DNA from: Bacteroidota bacterium
GTDB taxonomy: Bacteria > Bacteroidota > Bacteroidia > Chitinophagales > Chitinophagaceae
Assembly: GCA_023428755.1 (NCBI GenBank)
Contig: JAEYWX010000022.1
Location: forward strand, 62,001 to 126,000
Direction of reading: 5' to 3'
Length of the DNA stretch: 64,000 nt
A model generated the notes under the pieces. That model did no database searches. It was not told the origin of the DNA and saw only the letters and a program-made list of their open reading frames with translations. Below are positions 51,465 through 61,700 of the stretch, piece after piece. Numbering within the stretch: position 1 is the first letter of the stretch; the number at the start of each line of letters is the position of its first letter. The position numbers were made by a program, and so were the translations under genes.

Positions 51465-52091
51465 CTATTCGTTGTTTTGAAATATATCAGTGAGGTTTAC
51501 AGCCAGTCCCTGAATTGCATTTGAATGAATAATATCTCCTGTTGCATACAGTTTTGCGCCATCAAATTTGCCTTGGGCCGATAGCTCTAACACGGCAACA
51601 TTTTCTTCTACCGGGTTAATGATCCAGTATTCTTTTACACCTGCTTCTTCATACACTTCGTATTTTAGGCGGATCTCTTTTTTTGAATTGCCCGGCGAAA
51701 GAATTTCAACAACCAGATCAGGCGCACCAATACATCCTTTTTCATCCAGTTTTGTTGGGTCGCAAATGATACAAATGTCGGGTTGTACTACGGTGATGAT
51801 CTCTTCGTTAGTACGTTTGTTCGTGAGTGGTAGCCTAACATCAAAAGGGGCGCTGTATGCTTTACAGTTTTTATGTTTTAAAAACGACGTTATCATATAC
51901 ATCAAATCTCTCGAAACATCCTGGTGTTTACGATTAGGTGCCGTCATTTTCATGATCTTGCCTTTGATCAGTTCTACACGTTCTTCAAACTTCCATTTCA
52001 GATAATCGGCATAGCTGTATTCCAATGAAGGATTTGGTTCCTCCACCAGTATAAATTCATTTTTTTCTGTATCGTATTGCGTAAACATCAA
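51465..52091 (-). CDS. Uma2-family putative nuclease inside the ligase operon
   Basis: A 208-residue protein with the family pattern: QPDICIICDP, APDLVVEILSPGNS and KEIRLKYEVYEEAGVKEYWII, giving the predicted PD-(D/E)xK residues. It sits between an ATP-grasp gene (20-base gap) and the YbdK-like ligase (4-base gap), so it is co-transcribed with them. Whether its product takes part in the pathway is unknown. Confidence 0.82.
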   Translation of the reverse strand: MMFTQYDTEKNEFILVEEPNPSLEYSYADYLKWKFEERVELIKGKIMKMTAPNRKHQDVSRDLMYMITSFLKHKNCKAYSAPFDVRLPLTNKRTNEEIITVVQPDICIICDPTKLDEKGCIGAPDLVVEILSPGNSKKEIRLKYEVYEEAGVKEYWIINPVEENVAVLELSAQGKFDGAKLYATGDIIHSNAIQGLAVNLTDIFQNNE

Positions 52092-52111
52092 AGCCGTTTT
52101 GAAGAACCTGT

Positions 52112-53065
52112 TTAATACAAGGATTGTTTGTTTGCACTACGTTTAATATACTCGCCCCATGTTAAATTATCTGCACCATCTTTATGTTCCTGTGCACGTT
52201 CAATAGCGTAACTGGCCGCAGCTTCAACTACCCAATCAAAATTTTCCTGACCCACACTGGCAAGATCGGCATCGGGTGCCGGGTTGCAGAAATCAATCGC
52301 ATAGGGTACACCGTTACGTAATGCAAGTTCAACAGTGTTAAAATCGTAACCGAGATAATTGTTGATGCGTAAAACAATATCCGTCATCATCTGCAACTTT
52401 TCTGCTGATGGCTGAAAGTCGGCCACATAACGCAAATGGTGAGGGTTGCGTGGTTCATAACTCATTATGCGCACATGCTTACGGCCAATGCAATAGCAAC
52501 GGTAATATTCTTCAAAAATAATTTCTTCCTGCAGCAGCATTACCAGTTGCCCGGTTTCTGCATGCTTTTCAAAAAACTCTTCTGCACTGCGCAGTTTGTA
52601 TACATTTTTCCAGCCGCCACCTGCATATGGTTTCATGTATGCAGGGAAGCCAATGTAGTTGAACATGCCTTCCCAATCCATTGGATAAGCCAGATTGCTG
52701 AACGATTCATCGCCTGTATCATCAGGTCTGTCTTTTGAAGGAAGGATCACTGTTTTAGGAACGGGTACATCAATTTTTGTAGCCAGACAGTTATTGAAAA
52801 ACTTGTCATCGGCACTCCACCAAAACGGATTGTTGATCACAGCCGTTCCCGTCAGCGCTTCATTTTTTAAATACGCACGGTAATGCGGTACATCTTGCGA
52901 AATACGATCAACGATAACGGCATAACCGTTATTAATACCCTGCATCACTTTATCAATTCGTACAGGTTCGGCCATTATGCCCGGAATATTTTTACTGTTA
53001 ATCCGTTCAACAAAAGCTTGGGGAAACGAGCGCTCTTTACCGTGTAAAATGCCGATCTTTTTCAT
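52112..53065 (-). CDS. RimK-like ATP-grasp ligase
   Basis: A 317-residue protein. The ATP-grasp body shows PAYMKPYAGGGWKNVY (Lys and Gly loop), LLQEEIIFEEYYRCYCIG, and the metal-binding DFNTVELALRNGVPYAIDFCNPAPDAD near the C-terminus. These ligases join a carboxylate to an amine or thiol through an acyl-phosphate. The substrate is unknown. First gene of the leftward operon; divergent from the esterase with a 136-base gap. Confidence 0.85.
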   Translation of the reverse strand: MKKIGILHGKERSFPQAFVERINSKNIPGIMAEPVRIDKVMQGINNGYAVIVDRISQDVPHYRAYLKNEALTGTAVINNPFWWSADDKFFNNCLATKIDVPVPKTVILPSKDRPDDTGDESFSNLAYPMDWEGMFNYIGFPAYMKPYAGGGWKNVYKLRSAEEFFEKHAETGQLVMLLQEEIIFEEYYRCYCIGRKHVRIMSYEPRNPHHLRYVADFQPSAEKLQMMTDIVLRINNYLGYDFNTVELALRNGVPYAIDFCNPAPDADLASVGQENFDWVVEAAASYAIERAQEHKDGADNLTWGEYIKRSANKQSLY

Positions 53066-53182
53066 ACTGCAATTATTTTAGATTGAAATAAAAGTTTACG
53101 AGTGCCTTATTTTTTGCATTAATATAGTACACAATTCCCGAAGAATGCTGTACTTATGAAAATTATTTTCACTTCATTTTCT

Positions 53183-53190
53183 TACTTTTG
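53183..53190 (+). promoter_or_regulatory. Minus-7 promoter box of the esterase gene
   Basis: TACTTTTG matches TAnnTTTG exactly. The in-frame ATGs are at 53196, 53202 and 53214; the box ends 5 bases before the first, which favours a later start. Confidence 0.6.
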
Positions 53191-53201
53191 ATGTTATGCT
53201 T

Positions 53202-54005
53202 ATGGAGAAAAGGATGCGTATTGTAGTGGAAAATGAAGAGTTGTATTCCGTACATCTTGATCGTGATGTGAAACTGGATTTTTATTTGCCGGCTCCCGTT
53301 TCGAAGCCGGAAACAATCAACCTGCTGCTGATCAATGATGGGCAGGACCTCCCGAAAATGCCTTTTGCCGAAATTTTGGAAACGCTTTATCAGCACCACC
53401 GGATTGAGCCCTTGCTTTGTGTAGGCATTCACTGTGGCCCTGAGCGTAAAATGGAATATGGCATTGCCAGCCAACCCGATTATTTGGGCCGGGGTGGAAA
53501 AGCATCCGACTATACTAGTTTTGTTTTCGAAGAATTACTCCCCTTTATCCATCGACAATACAACATCACTCAGTTTAAAGAAAAGGCATTTGCAGGATTT
53601 TCGTTAGGCGGATTGATGGCGCTTGATCTTGTATGGAATAATCCCGAAGCATTTACGAAGGTAGGCGTGTTTTCAGGATCATTATGGTGGCGCCAAAAGG
53701 CATATGAAGATGGTTATACAGATGAAGCTGATCGGATCATGCACAATCAGGTGAGAGAAGGGGTAGCGGCACCGGATTTACAATTCTTTTTTCAAACCGG
53801 ACTGCTGGATGAAAAACTAGATCGGAATAATAATGGTGTCATCGATTCAATTGATGATGCGCTGGATCTGATTGCCGAATTAAAAAAGAAAGGATATACG
53901 GATGATGCGATCCGTTATCTTGAATTGGAAGACGGCGGACATGATGTGCCAACATGGGCGAAAGCATTTCCCGAATTTCTGGAATGGGGATGGGGAACAA
54001 AGTAA
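53202..54005 (+). CDS. Esterase D-type alpha/beta hydrolase with an EF-hand-like loop
   Basis: A 267-residue hydrolase with nucleophile Ser134 in GFSLGG, an oxyanion/strand region NLLLINDGQD and a late GGHDVPTW that supplies the histidine. Residues 207-218 (D-R-N-N-N-G-V-I-D-S-I-D) fit an EF-hand calcium-binding loop, unusual in such enzymes. Its neighbour on the other strand is the ATP-grasp gene, so it may hydrolyse the pathway's product or intermediate. Not secreted by any visible signal. An upstream start at 53196 remains possible. Confidence 0.82.
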   Translation: MEKRMRIVVENEELYSVHLDRDVKLDFYLPAPVSKPETINLLLINDGQDLPKMPFAEILETLYQHHRIEPLLCVGIHCGPERKMEYGIASQPDYLGRGGKASDYTSFVFEELLPFIHRQYNITQFKEKAFAGFSLGGLMALDLVWNNPEAFTKVGVFSGSLWWRQKAYEDGYTDEADRIMHNQVREGVAAPDLQFFFQTGLLDEKLDRNNNGVIDSIDDALDLIAELKKKGYTDDAIRYLELEDGGHDVPTWAKAFPEFLEWGWGTK

Positions 54006-54052
54006 ACAAGTAGCATCAGTACAAAAAGGCACCACATTACATATTCAACTAA

Positions 54053-54085
54053 AAAAAAGTCCCGCTCAATGAGCGGGACTTTTTT
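54053..54085. terminator. Bidirectional terminator between esterase and TonB receptor genes
   Basis: The A-rich left arm ending GTCCCGCTCA is mirrored by TGAGCGGGACTTTTTT. The functional stem is AAAAAAGTCCCGC with GCGGGACTTTTTT around a 7-base loop, with T-runs on both strands. Confidence 0.85.
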
Positions 54086-54107
54086 ATCAAGCTGTTTTCT
54101 ATGCCTC

Positions 54108-57100
54108 TTAGAAGAAGTAACGTAAACCAACCTGCATGCCCCATGTACTTGCTACAGTAGGACTTGTTTCAAATGTTTTAATTGGCTTTTGACCATTTAC
54201 AGTGTTTACAGCAAACTGTGGTACACCAGCTCCTGTATTCGATACCCAACGTAAAATACGTCCGTTACCATATACAAGACGGTTTCTGTTACCCCAGTTT
54301 CTGTTCAACATATTTGTGAAGTTCAACACATCAACACTTAATTGTAATGTGTGCTTGGTGTTGCCGGTTCTTACAGAGAAATCTTGTAAGAAACGCATGT
54401 CAACTGTGTGTACCCAAGGGAACAAACCACCATATTGCTCAGCATATCCACCCTTACGCTTTTTCAGGTATGGGTCTTGCTCAATGTATGCCCAGAAAAT
54501 ATCTGCATCAGCAATACCGGCAGCTGTGTTCGGGAAGAAAACTCCTGCCTCTTGTCTTGAAGATGGAATGTATAACAGATCGTTTGTTACACCATCATTG
54601 TTCATGTCGTTGCTGTAAGTATGAGAGTAACGACCTGTAGCTGAACCTTCATAGAACAAAGAAATGGTAGTAGCCATTGATTTATTTAAGTATTCAAAGC
54701 GCTTCGATACAACTGCAGTGATTCTGTGAGGAATTGAATACTGTGATACAGATGGATCCAGTAAGTTATTATTACCTCTGTAGCTTGCAAGGTTGCTCCA
54801 TGCAGATGCAGCCTGTGAACCGGGGTTACCGGAAACATCTAATGCATAGTTGAAGCTATATGAAAGCTGTCCGTAGAAACCTTTTGTGAAGGCTTTTGTA
54901 AGAATTGCACTGTAGCTGAAGCTTCCACCTTTCTTTGTGTTAGACAATACCATTGCTTCGTTAACAGTAGCATCAATTCTTCTTGCCGCTGTTGAAGTAT
55001 AACGTGGGCGTGAATCCGGACCTGTAAAATTACCGTTTGGTGTTCCTACGTTTGCGTTGTATTGCAGAACGGCATTAAGATCTTTGGAATAAATCGCTTC
55101 CATTGTTAATGTCATATTCCAAGGGAGCTTTTTATCAAATGCGATGGATGTTCTCCATATTTGCGGGAATACGAATTCCTTGTCAACGATCGCTAACGAT
55201 GCTCCACTTGGCAAAGTAGCGGTTGATTGTGGGAATGTATTTCTGTAAGCATTAGGATCAGGATTAAAAGGATAAGGAACACCGTTTGTATGATCAACTC
55301 TTTCAACAGTTGCTTGTAGAGCGTAGCTGTTTGTTGGTTGATTGGTGTACCAAACAAATGGTAAACGACCTGTAAAAATACCTGAACCACCACGAATCAC
55401 CAGGTCACGGTTGCCTAAGATATCCCAGTTGAAACCAACACGTGGAGACCAAAGCATTTTGCTTTTTGGCCAGCTTCCAACATCAAATGTGATAGGATTT
55501 CCGGCTAAATCTCTGAATGTTTTTTGTGCGATGGTTGGGTTGCCAATTGGATCTTTCAGATAGATTGCCTGGTCAAAACGAATACCTGCAGTTAATTTGA
55601 AACGATCAGACAATTTGATTTCATCCTGAACGTATCCTGCAATTTGTCCGAATTCCAGATCAGCAATCGGATCTGTTCCGTTATAACCATAAGTTAAAGC
55701 GTATGCAATTGGATTTGCACCGTTTACAAAATCACTTACTGAACGGAAACGGTAATAGCTTGTGCCATAACGGAGGAAACTGTTACCAAAATAAAGGTAT
55801 TCAAATGAAGCACCTGCTGTGAAGGCATGTTTGCCAATACTGTAGTTAAAGTTGTCAGTAACTGTAACTACTCTGTTTTTTACAGCGTTCTTATAGCTGA
55901 ACAATTCTGTACCAAAACTAATATACTGATCTGTGCCGGAAGCAACATCACCATCCCAAATGTCAACAAATGGGAATGTAGAAGAACCGGTTACACGGTT
56001 TGTTTCAATATTTGTGTAGGTAGCAAGGAATTGATTGTTTGCATTCTTACCGATCTTGCTCTTGAAATCCAATGTCCATGACGATACTACATCTTCAAAT
56101 CCGTAGTTTGCATTTTCATATGCCATCGCATTTCTGCTCCAGCGGTTTGAACCTGCTCTGGGGTTTGGTGCTGATGTACCGTTTGTTTCATTATCGTTTA
56201 CACTTTTTACAAGGTTGTAACGTAATGAAAGACGATTGTTATCGTTCACATTCCAGTCGATACGTCCCAACACTTTGTAGTTTCTTGAAGAGAACTCACC
56301 AAGATTTTCGTAAGGACCTGTTTCGTAATCGTAAGTAGATTTCAGGAAATTTCTTACGGCGTCAAGATCTGTAGCTGTAACCCTTGAAACGTTAGGTCCT
56401 GATACACCGGGGCGGGTAGCCAACCAGTTTAAACCGGGGTACGTTCTAACCTCTCTTTCACCGTTCACAAAAAAGAACAATTTGTTTTTGATGATGGGAC
56501 CACCCAAACGCATACCATATGATCTGGTTTCACTTTGTGTAGCTTCCGGAAGTTTTGTTGAAGCAGCATATTTACCGTTAAAATCCTGGTTACGGTAAAA
56601 ACCATACACAGAACCTGTAAAAGTATTGGTACCACTACGGGTAACAGCGTTTACACCTGCACCTGTAAAGTTTCCCTGCTTCACATCAAATGGAGAAATG
56701 TTAACTGAAATTTCTTCGATGGCATCCAGTGAAATTGGTTGTGCATCACCACCGGGCAGGTTACTGCTGCTCAAACCAAAGTTATTGTTGAAGTTCGCAC
56801 CATCGATCTGAATATTGTTGAAACGTCCGTCACGGCCATTGAATGTATTTCCGGGGCCGGCCTGCGGAGTTAAACGTGTAAAATCATTGATACTACGGCT
56901 AATGGTAGGAAGTGTATTGATCTGGCGATTGTTAATACTTGTACTTGCACCACTTTTCAATGCACGGCTTCCTCTTTGTCCGGAAATAACAACTTCGCTG
57001 ATCTCTGTTGCAACGTTTGATAAACTGAATTCAAGTTTGTACTCATCACCTAACGCAACAAACACATCATTCCGAACTCCATTCTGATATCCTACAAATG

Positions 57101-57347
57101 AAACCGTAATGCTGTACGGTCCACCGGGGTTCATATAAAGAATGTCAAATCGACCACCCGCCCGTGTTACAGACGTGTACTTGGTACCGGTGGGCTGATG
57201 CGTGGCAGTGATTGTGGCACCAACGAGGCCTTCTCCGGCATCATTTTTCACCACACCGCTCATACTACTTGTAGTTACCTGCGAATACGATACAACTGAA
57301 ACAAACAGCGTTATCGCAATAAGCAGCAGTTTTTTGATTTTTAGCAT
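54108..57347 (-). CDS. Oar-like TonB-dependent receptor
   Basis: A 1079-residue outer-membrane protein. Signal peptide MLKIKKLLLIAITLFVSVVSYSQ, then a carboxypeptidase-regulatory-like domain (SSMSGVVKNDAGEGLVGATITATHQPTG), a plug (NTFNGRDGRFNNIQIDGANFN, GVNAVTRSGTNTFTGSVYGF) and a barrel ending in GMQVGLRYFF. Oar-type receptors are common in Bacteroidota and Myxococcota; the substrate is unknown. Its promoter region is shared with the divergent ribBA. Confidence 0.9.
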   Translation of the reverse strand: MLKIKKLLLIAITLFVSVVSYSQVTTSSMSGVVKNDAGEGLVGATITATHQPTGTKYTSVTRAGGRFDILYMNPGGPYSITVSFVGYQNGVRNDVFVALGDEYKLEFSLSNVATEISEVVISGQRGSRALKSGASTSINNRQINTLPTISRSINDFTRLTPQAGPGNTFNGRDGRFNNIQIDGANFNNNFGLSSSNLPGGDAQPISLDAIEEISVNISPFDVKQGNFTGAGVNAVTRSGTNTFTGSVYGFYRNQDFNGKYAASTKLPEATQSETRSYGMRLGGPIIKNKLFFFVNGEREVRTYPGLNWLATRPGVSGPNVSRVTATDLDAVRNFLKSTYDYETGPYENLGEFSSRNYKVLGRIDWNVNDNNRLSLRYNLVKSVNDNETNGTSAPNPRAGSNRWSRNAMAYENANYGFEDVVSSWTLDFKSKIGKNANNQFLATYTNIETNRVTGSSTFPFVDIWDGDVASGTDQYISFGTELFSYKNAVKNRVVTVTDNFNYSIGKHAFTAGASFEYLYFGNSFLRYGTSYYRFRSVSDFVNGANPIAYALTYGYNGTDPIADLEFGQIAGYVQDEIKLSDRFKLTAGIRFDQAIYLKDPIGNPTIAQKTFRDLAGNPITFDVGSWPKSKMLWSPRVGFNWDILGNRDLVIRGGSGIFTGRLPFVWYTNQPTNSYALQATVERVDHTNGVPYPFNPDPNAYRNTFPQSTATLPSGASLAIVDKEFVFPQIWRTSIAFDKKLPWNMTLTMEAIYSKDLNAVLQYNANVGTPNGNFTGPDSRPRYTSTAARRIDATVNEAMVLSNTKKGGSFSYSAILTKAFTKGFYGQLSYSFNYALDVSGNPGSQAASAWSNLASYRGNNNLLDPSVSQYSIPHRITAVVSKRFEYLNKSMATTISLFYEGSATGRYSHTYSNDMNNDGVTNDLLYIPSSRQEAGVFFPNTAAGIADADIFWAYIEQDPYLKKRKGGYAEQYGGLFPWVHTVDMRFLQDFSVRTGNTKHTLQLSVDVLNFTNMLNRNWGNRNRLVYGNGRILRWVSNTGAGVPQFAVNTVNGQKPIKTFETSPTVASTWGMQVGLRYFF

Positions 57348-57512
57348 ACTTTTTAGTTTTACGAGTGCAAATAAACGATAAACTTCCCTTCAAATATCAA
57401 AGAAATATTAACATTTCGTAAAGAAGACAGGACTGTTCAGCAACATGCTGCAAATTCATCTTTTTCATTTCAACAGATGTGAATCAATTGTGGATAGACT
57501 TTAGTTTTCATT

Positions 57513-57520
57513 TACCTTTG
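57513..57520 (+). promoter_or_regulatory. Minus-7 promoter box of ribBA
   Basis: TACCTTTG matches TAnnTTTG exactly and ends 18 bases before the ATG at 57538. A TTG at 57488-57490 is at 22 bases, longer than the usual 19. Confidence 0.6.
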
Positions 57521-57537
57521 CGGCTTAAAACAGAGAG

Positions 57538-58737
57538 ATGCTTCATTCTATTGAAAGTGCTATTGAAGATATAAGGCAGGGGAAAATGGTGATTGTGGTG
57601 GACGACGAAGACCGTGAAAATGAGGGCGATTTTATTATTGCAGCACGCCACGCAACCCCTGAGGTGATCAAATTTATCTTAAAACACGGCCGCGGACTTA
57701 TTTGTGCGGCACTTACGGATGAACGTTGCCGTGAGTTAAATCTGGAGGCGATGGTGTCGTCCAATACCTCCCTTCACGAAACAGCTTTTACGATTTCTGT
57801 TGATCTGATTGGTCAGGGCACAGGCACCGGTATTTCAGCACACGACCGGTCGAAAACAATCCTTGCACTCATAAATAAGGATACCAAACCCGAAGATCTT
57901 GCCCGTCCGGGACATATTTTCCCACTTCGTGCAAAACCAGGTGGTGTGTTACGCCGTACAGGCCATACCGAAGCGACCATTGATCTTGCCCGCTTGGCCG
58001 GACTTGAACCCGCTGGTGTGCTGGTAGAAATTATGAATGAAGATGGAAGCATGGCCCGCCTGCCTCAATTGGAAGTAATCGCTGAAAAGTTTGGTGTAAA
58101 AATCATTTCCATTAAAGATCTCATTGAGTATCGATTAAAAACGGATTCACTGATTGAAGAGATCGTACGGGTGCAGATGCCAACTGCTTATGGTGAGTTT
58201 CAACTGGTAGCGTTTCGTGAAAAAGAAACAGCACAGGAACATTTTGCATTGATTAAAGGCGAATGGAAAGAAGGCGAAGCTGTGTTGGTGCGTGTTCATT
58301 CATCTTGTTTTACCGGCGATATTCTTGGTTCGCTCCGCTGCGATTGTGGCGATCAGTTACATGGTGCCATGCAAATGGTAGAGAAAGAAGGAAAAGGTGT
58401 TGTGTTATACATGAACCAGGAAGGGCGTGGTATTGGTTTGCTTAATAAACTCAAAGCATACAAACTGCAGGAACAGGGAATGGATACGGTGGAAGCGAAT
58501 CTGCATCTCGGCTTACCAATGGATGCAAGAGATTATGGAGTGGGGGCGCAGATATTGCGTACACTCAATGTTACCAAATTAAAACTCATCAGCAATAATC
58601 CAAAGAAACGAGCAGGGCTGCTGGGGTATGGACTTGAGATTGTAGATACTGTTCCCATCAAAATTGCACCCAATGAATTCAATCAAAAATACCTGGAGAC
58701 AAAAAGGGATAAAATGGGGCACAACATCCTGAAGTAA
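57538..58737 (+). CDS. ribBA: Bifunctional riboflavin synthesis enzyme (DHBP synthase and GTP cyclohydrolase II)
   Basis: The N-terminal half (1-200) is 3,4-dihydroxy-2-butanone-4-phosphate synthase: DDEDRENEGDFIIAA, GRGLICAAL and GHTEATIDLARLAG. The C-terminal half is GTP cyclohydrolase II: SSCFTGDILGSLRCDCG supplies the zinc cysteines, MNQEGRGIGL and LRTLNVTKLKLISNNPKK follow. It makes both precursors of riboflavin. 399 residues. Convergent with the TamB-like gene with a 1-base gap. Confidence 0.96.
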   Translation: MLHSIESAIEDIRQGKMVIVVDDEDRENEGDFIIAARHATPEVIKFILKHGRGLICAALTDERCRELNLEAMVSSNTSLHETAFTISVDLIGQGTGTGISAHDRSKTILALINKDTKPEDLARPGHIFPLRAKPGGVLRRTGHTEATIDLARLAGLEPAGVLVEIMNEDGSMARLPQLEVIAEKFGVKIISIKDLIEYRLKTDSLIEEIVRVQMPTAYGEFQLVAFREKETAQEHFALIKGEWKEGEAVLVRVHSSCFTGDILGSLRCDCGDQLHGAMQMVEKEGKGVVLYMNQEGRGIGLLNKLKAYKLQEQGMDTVEANLHLGLPMDARDYGVGAQILRTLNVTKLKLISNNPKKRAGLLGYGLEIVDTVPIKIAPNEFNQKYLETKRDKMGHNILK

Positions 58738-58738
58738 T

Positions 58739-61700
58739 TTATTTCTCAAAATCTCTAACATAGGAGAAACTGATACCGGCACGGTTACCGCTTCTCCATT
58801 GTACATCGTACACGCTGCGGTAAAAACCAATTAAACGAAGTTTACCATCGGGCGTAATCAACCACTCCAAGGTAAAATCGGGAGTCAGTTGGTTGTTGTT
58901 TTGTATAGGGCCTGCCTGTCCGGTGTTTACCAATACTGAGCCGCCAGCTTTCAGTAATAACTTTCCATTTAACAAACGGCGGGTAATGCCGAAACGGCCG
59001 GTTCCCTGGAAACCCTGCGTTTGTGCCTGCGAACCGGAGATAAGACCCGGCGTAAAGGTTACATACGGATCAAGATTCAATTTGTTGATGCCGGGAATAT
59101 TCCGCAGTGCAACACCCAGCCCTGCCTGTACCTGCTGTGCAATAAATTCTGAGATAGTACCAGCAGCAGATGTAATTACGCTGCTGCCAATATTTGCTGC
59201 TGAATTGGATGAGCCGGAGCCACTCGGTAAAAACTGTTCGAAGAACAGGAGAGAGAATACCTGGTTATTCAATTCATTGGGGTTCGAACGTATACGCTCC
59301 AACCCACTTTTTGTGATCGGATTGTTTAAACAAGGATGCCCGGGGGGTAACTCTAACCGGAAGTTAATTACCGGATTGTTCAATGTTCCATATAAGTTGC
59401 CAATTACCGTTATTGTACTACGTGGGTTACTGCTGCAACCTTGCGCCAGATCTTCCGGTAAGGCGATATCTTCCACCTCATACTTCGCATCAATATTAAT
59501 TCTTGCATCGTACGGATCGCCATTCCATTCTACATAACCACTGTTGATGAGGAAGCGTTTTTTGATAAGTTTTTCCCAATTGAATGTATATTGTCCTTTG
59601 GTAATATTGAACCTGCCTGCCATACTTGTACCGGTTCGTGTACTTACAATAATATTCAGGTTGCCCGATCCCTGTCCCTGTATTACATCATTGGTAACAT
59701 CATCCAAAATCAAATCAATTTTTGCAAGTGGATTGGCAATTACATCCAGATCAACCAGCATGTGTGATGTTTCTTTTACATTCGATTCCACCTTCATTTC
59801 TTTTCCGTATTTGCGGAACACAATAAAATCGGCAGTGCCGGTTACTCTGGTATCAGATGTTGGTAGAAACAAATGCGAACTGTCGGTTGGTTCTGCACGC
59901 AACTTCAACACCATATCATTTACAGGTCCTCGTATAGAGCCGCTTGCGTCGGCCACTACGTTTCCATAAAACAGGTCGTTGTCTTTTTTGGTTGTGTTTA
60001 GTACCTGGAAACCACGTGCAGGATTATTTGCGTGAAACTCCATGTTGAAACGCATGTTATCAAAAAACTGGTGGAACAATCTTCCCGAAAAAGTAGCAGT
60101 TCGTTTAGCCGTATCCGTAAGCATAATCTGTCCAAAATCGATCTCACCTTTTTTAAAGGCTATTACCGTTCCTTCGTTCATGGAATAACGGCACTTGGTA
60201 TAATCGAGCACAAAGGAGGTGTTGCTGAGTTTTACATTGCCGATCAGGTCAGGTTTTGTAGCATCGCCTGTGATTTGGATGAGGCCTGTTGCAACACCTT
60301 TCATATCGGTCATTATGATGGACAGATATTTTTCAAGAATACTAAGCTTGAGGTATTTCGCATCAACTGTTTGATTGATCACTGGTTTGGCCGAATCTTT
60401 CAGATTGATTTTTCCTTTGCTTGAAAATTCGTAGAGGGGGTTGTCGGAAATGATCTCTGTATTGATATCGCCGGTTACAGCACTATAGTTTCCATTGATT
60501 TTTACAAGTCCGATTGAATCGTTGTTAAAACGGAAACGTTCCGCTTTTAAGTCAGCATCAGCCTGTATTTTTCCAAAGGGATTGATAATATCAACCGTTC
60601 CTGTAACCTGACCTTCCAATCGTGGATCTTTCAGGAAATAGGGAAGAATATCGCCCATCTGCACATTATTCAGTTCCACAACAAAATCTTCGTAGTTTCC
60701 AATGGGAGAAAGTTTTGTGTAGGCAATTATACTTTCGTTGCCGGAAGTTAACTTGAAATTCTCTGAATGGATCACCTTCTTACCAATAAACAGATCGCTG
60801 TTATCTTCAATGGTCCATATTTTATCATTGATCACTAAGGTTGATGGTTGAAAAACAATACCAACCCCTTCTTTTTTTGTACTGATCCTTGCATTGATAT
60901 TTGCATCTTTTAGCGTTTGCGATGCTCGTGTGCGGATGTTTACTGAACCGGTGTCGTTGGCTGCAATTATTTTAAAACTTGTTTGTGGTAAACTGATACT
61001 GTCGTTCAGTTTTACTTCCAGCATGCCACCATCAACATTCAGTTTTTCATAATCCCCTTTGGCAATAATGTTTGCATCATTGAACCCGATATTATTATAT
61101 TGAAAGAAGGGCACATTTGTATTTACATTAAACCTGCTTTCGTTGGTACTGATGCTGCCAATAATGGTACTGTTGTCAAAGCCTTTAACCGGTATTTCAA
61201 GAATGTCAACAAACTCTGCAATATTTCTTGTAGCGATACTGAAAGTAAAATTCTGATTCTTTACAATTTTAGTAGGCCCCTGGATGTAAGTTGGAAAATA
61301 CTTATGTAGAAAGGAGAGTGTGGTATTGGGTAAGTCAAGGATATTGAAATCGCCACGGATCGATGCTTCTGCTTCATTGCTGCTGACGGTTAAAAGTTTT
61401 TTTCCTTCTGCATAAGCAGAAGATAAGGTTAAATAGTCGAATGATAGTGTGTCGCCATCTTTTGTTAATACTGCATTTTGTAAATTGGCTGTACCTAAAA
61501 ACTCATCAATGGTTTTTCCCTTGAAATCAAGAACGGCAAATGTTTTTAAACTGATGTTTTTATTCAGCAGTCCCAGTTCTTTGAAATTGATTTTATAAAT
61601 ATCGCCGGTTACTTTGTACACCGGTGTGTCTGTATTTAAATTCACGAGACCCGTAAGGTTCACAATAAGGTTGCTGTCGTTTGCTACAAACGATCCATCA

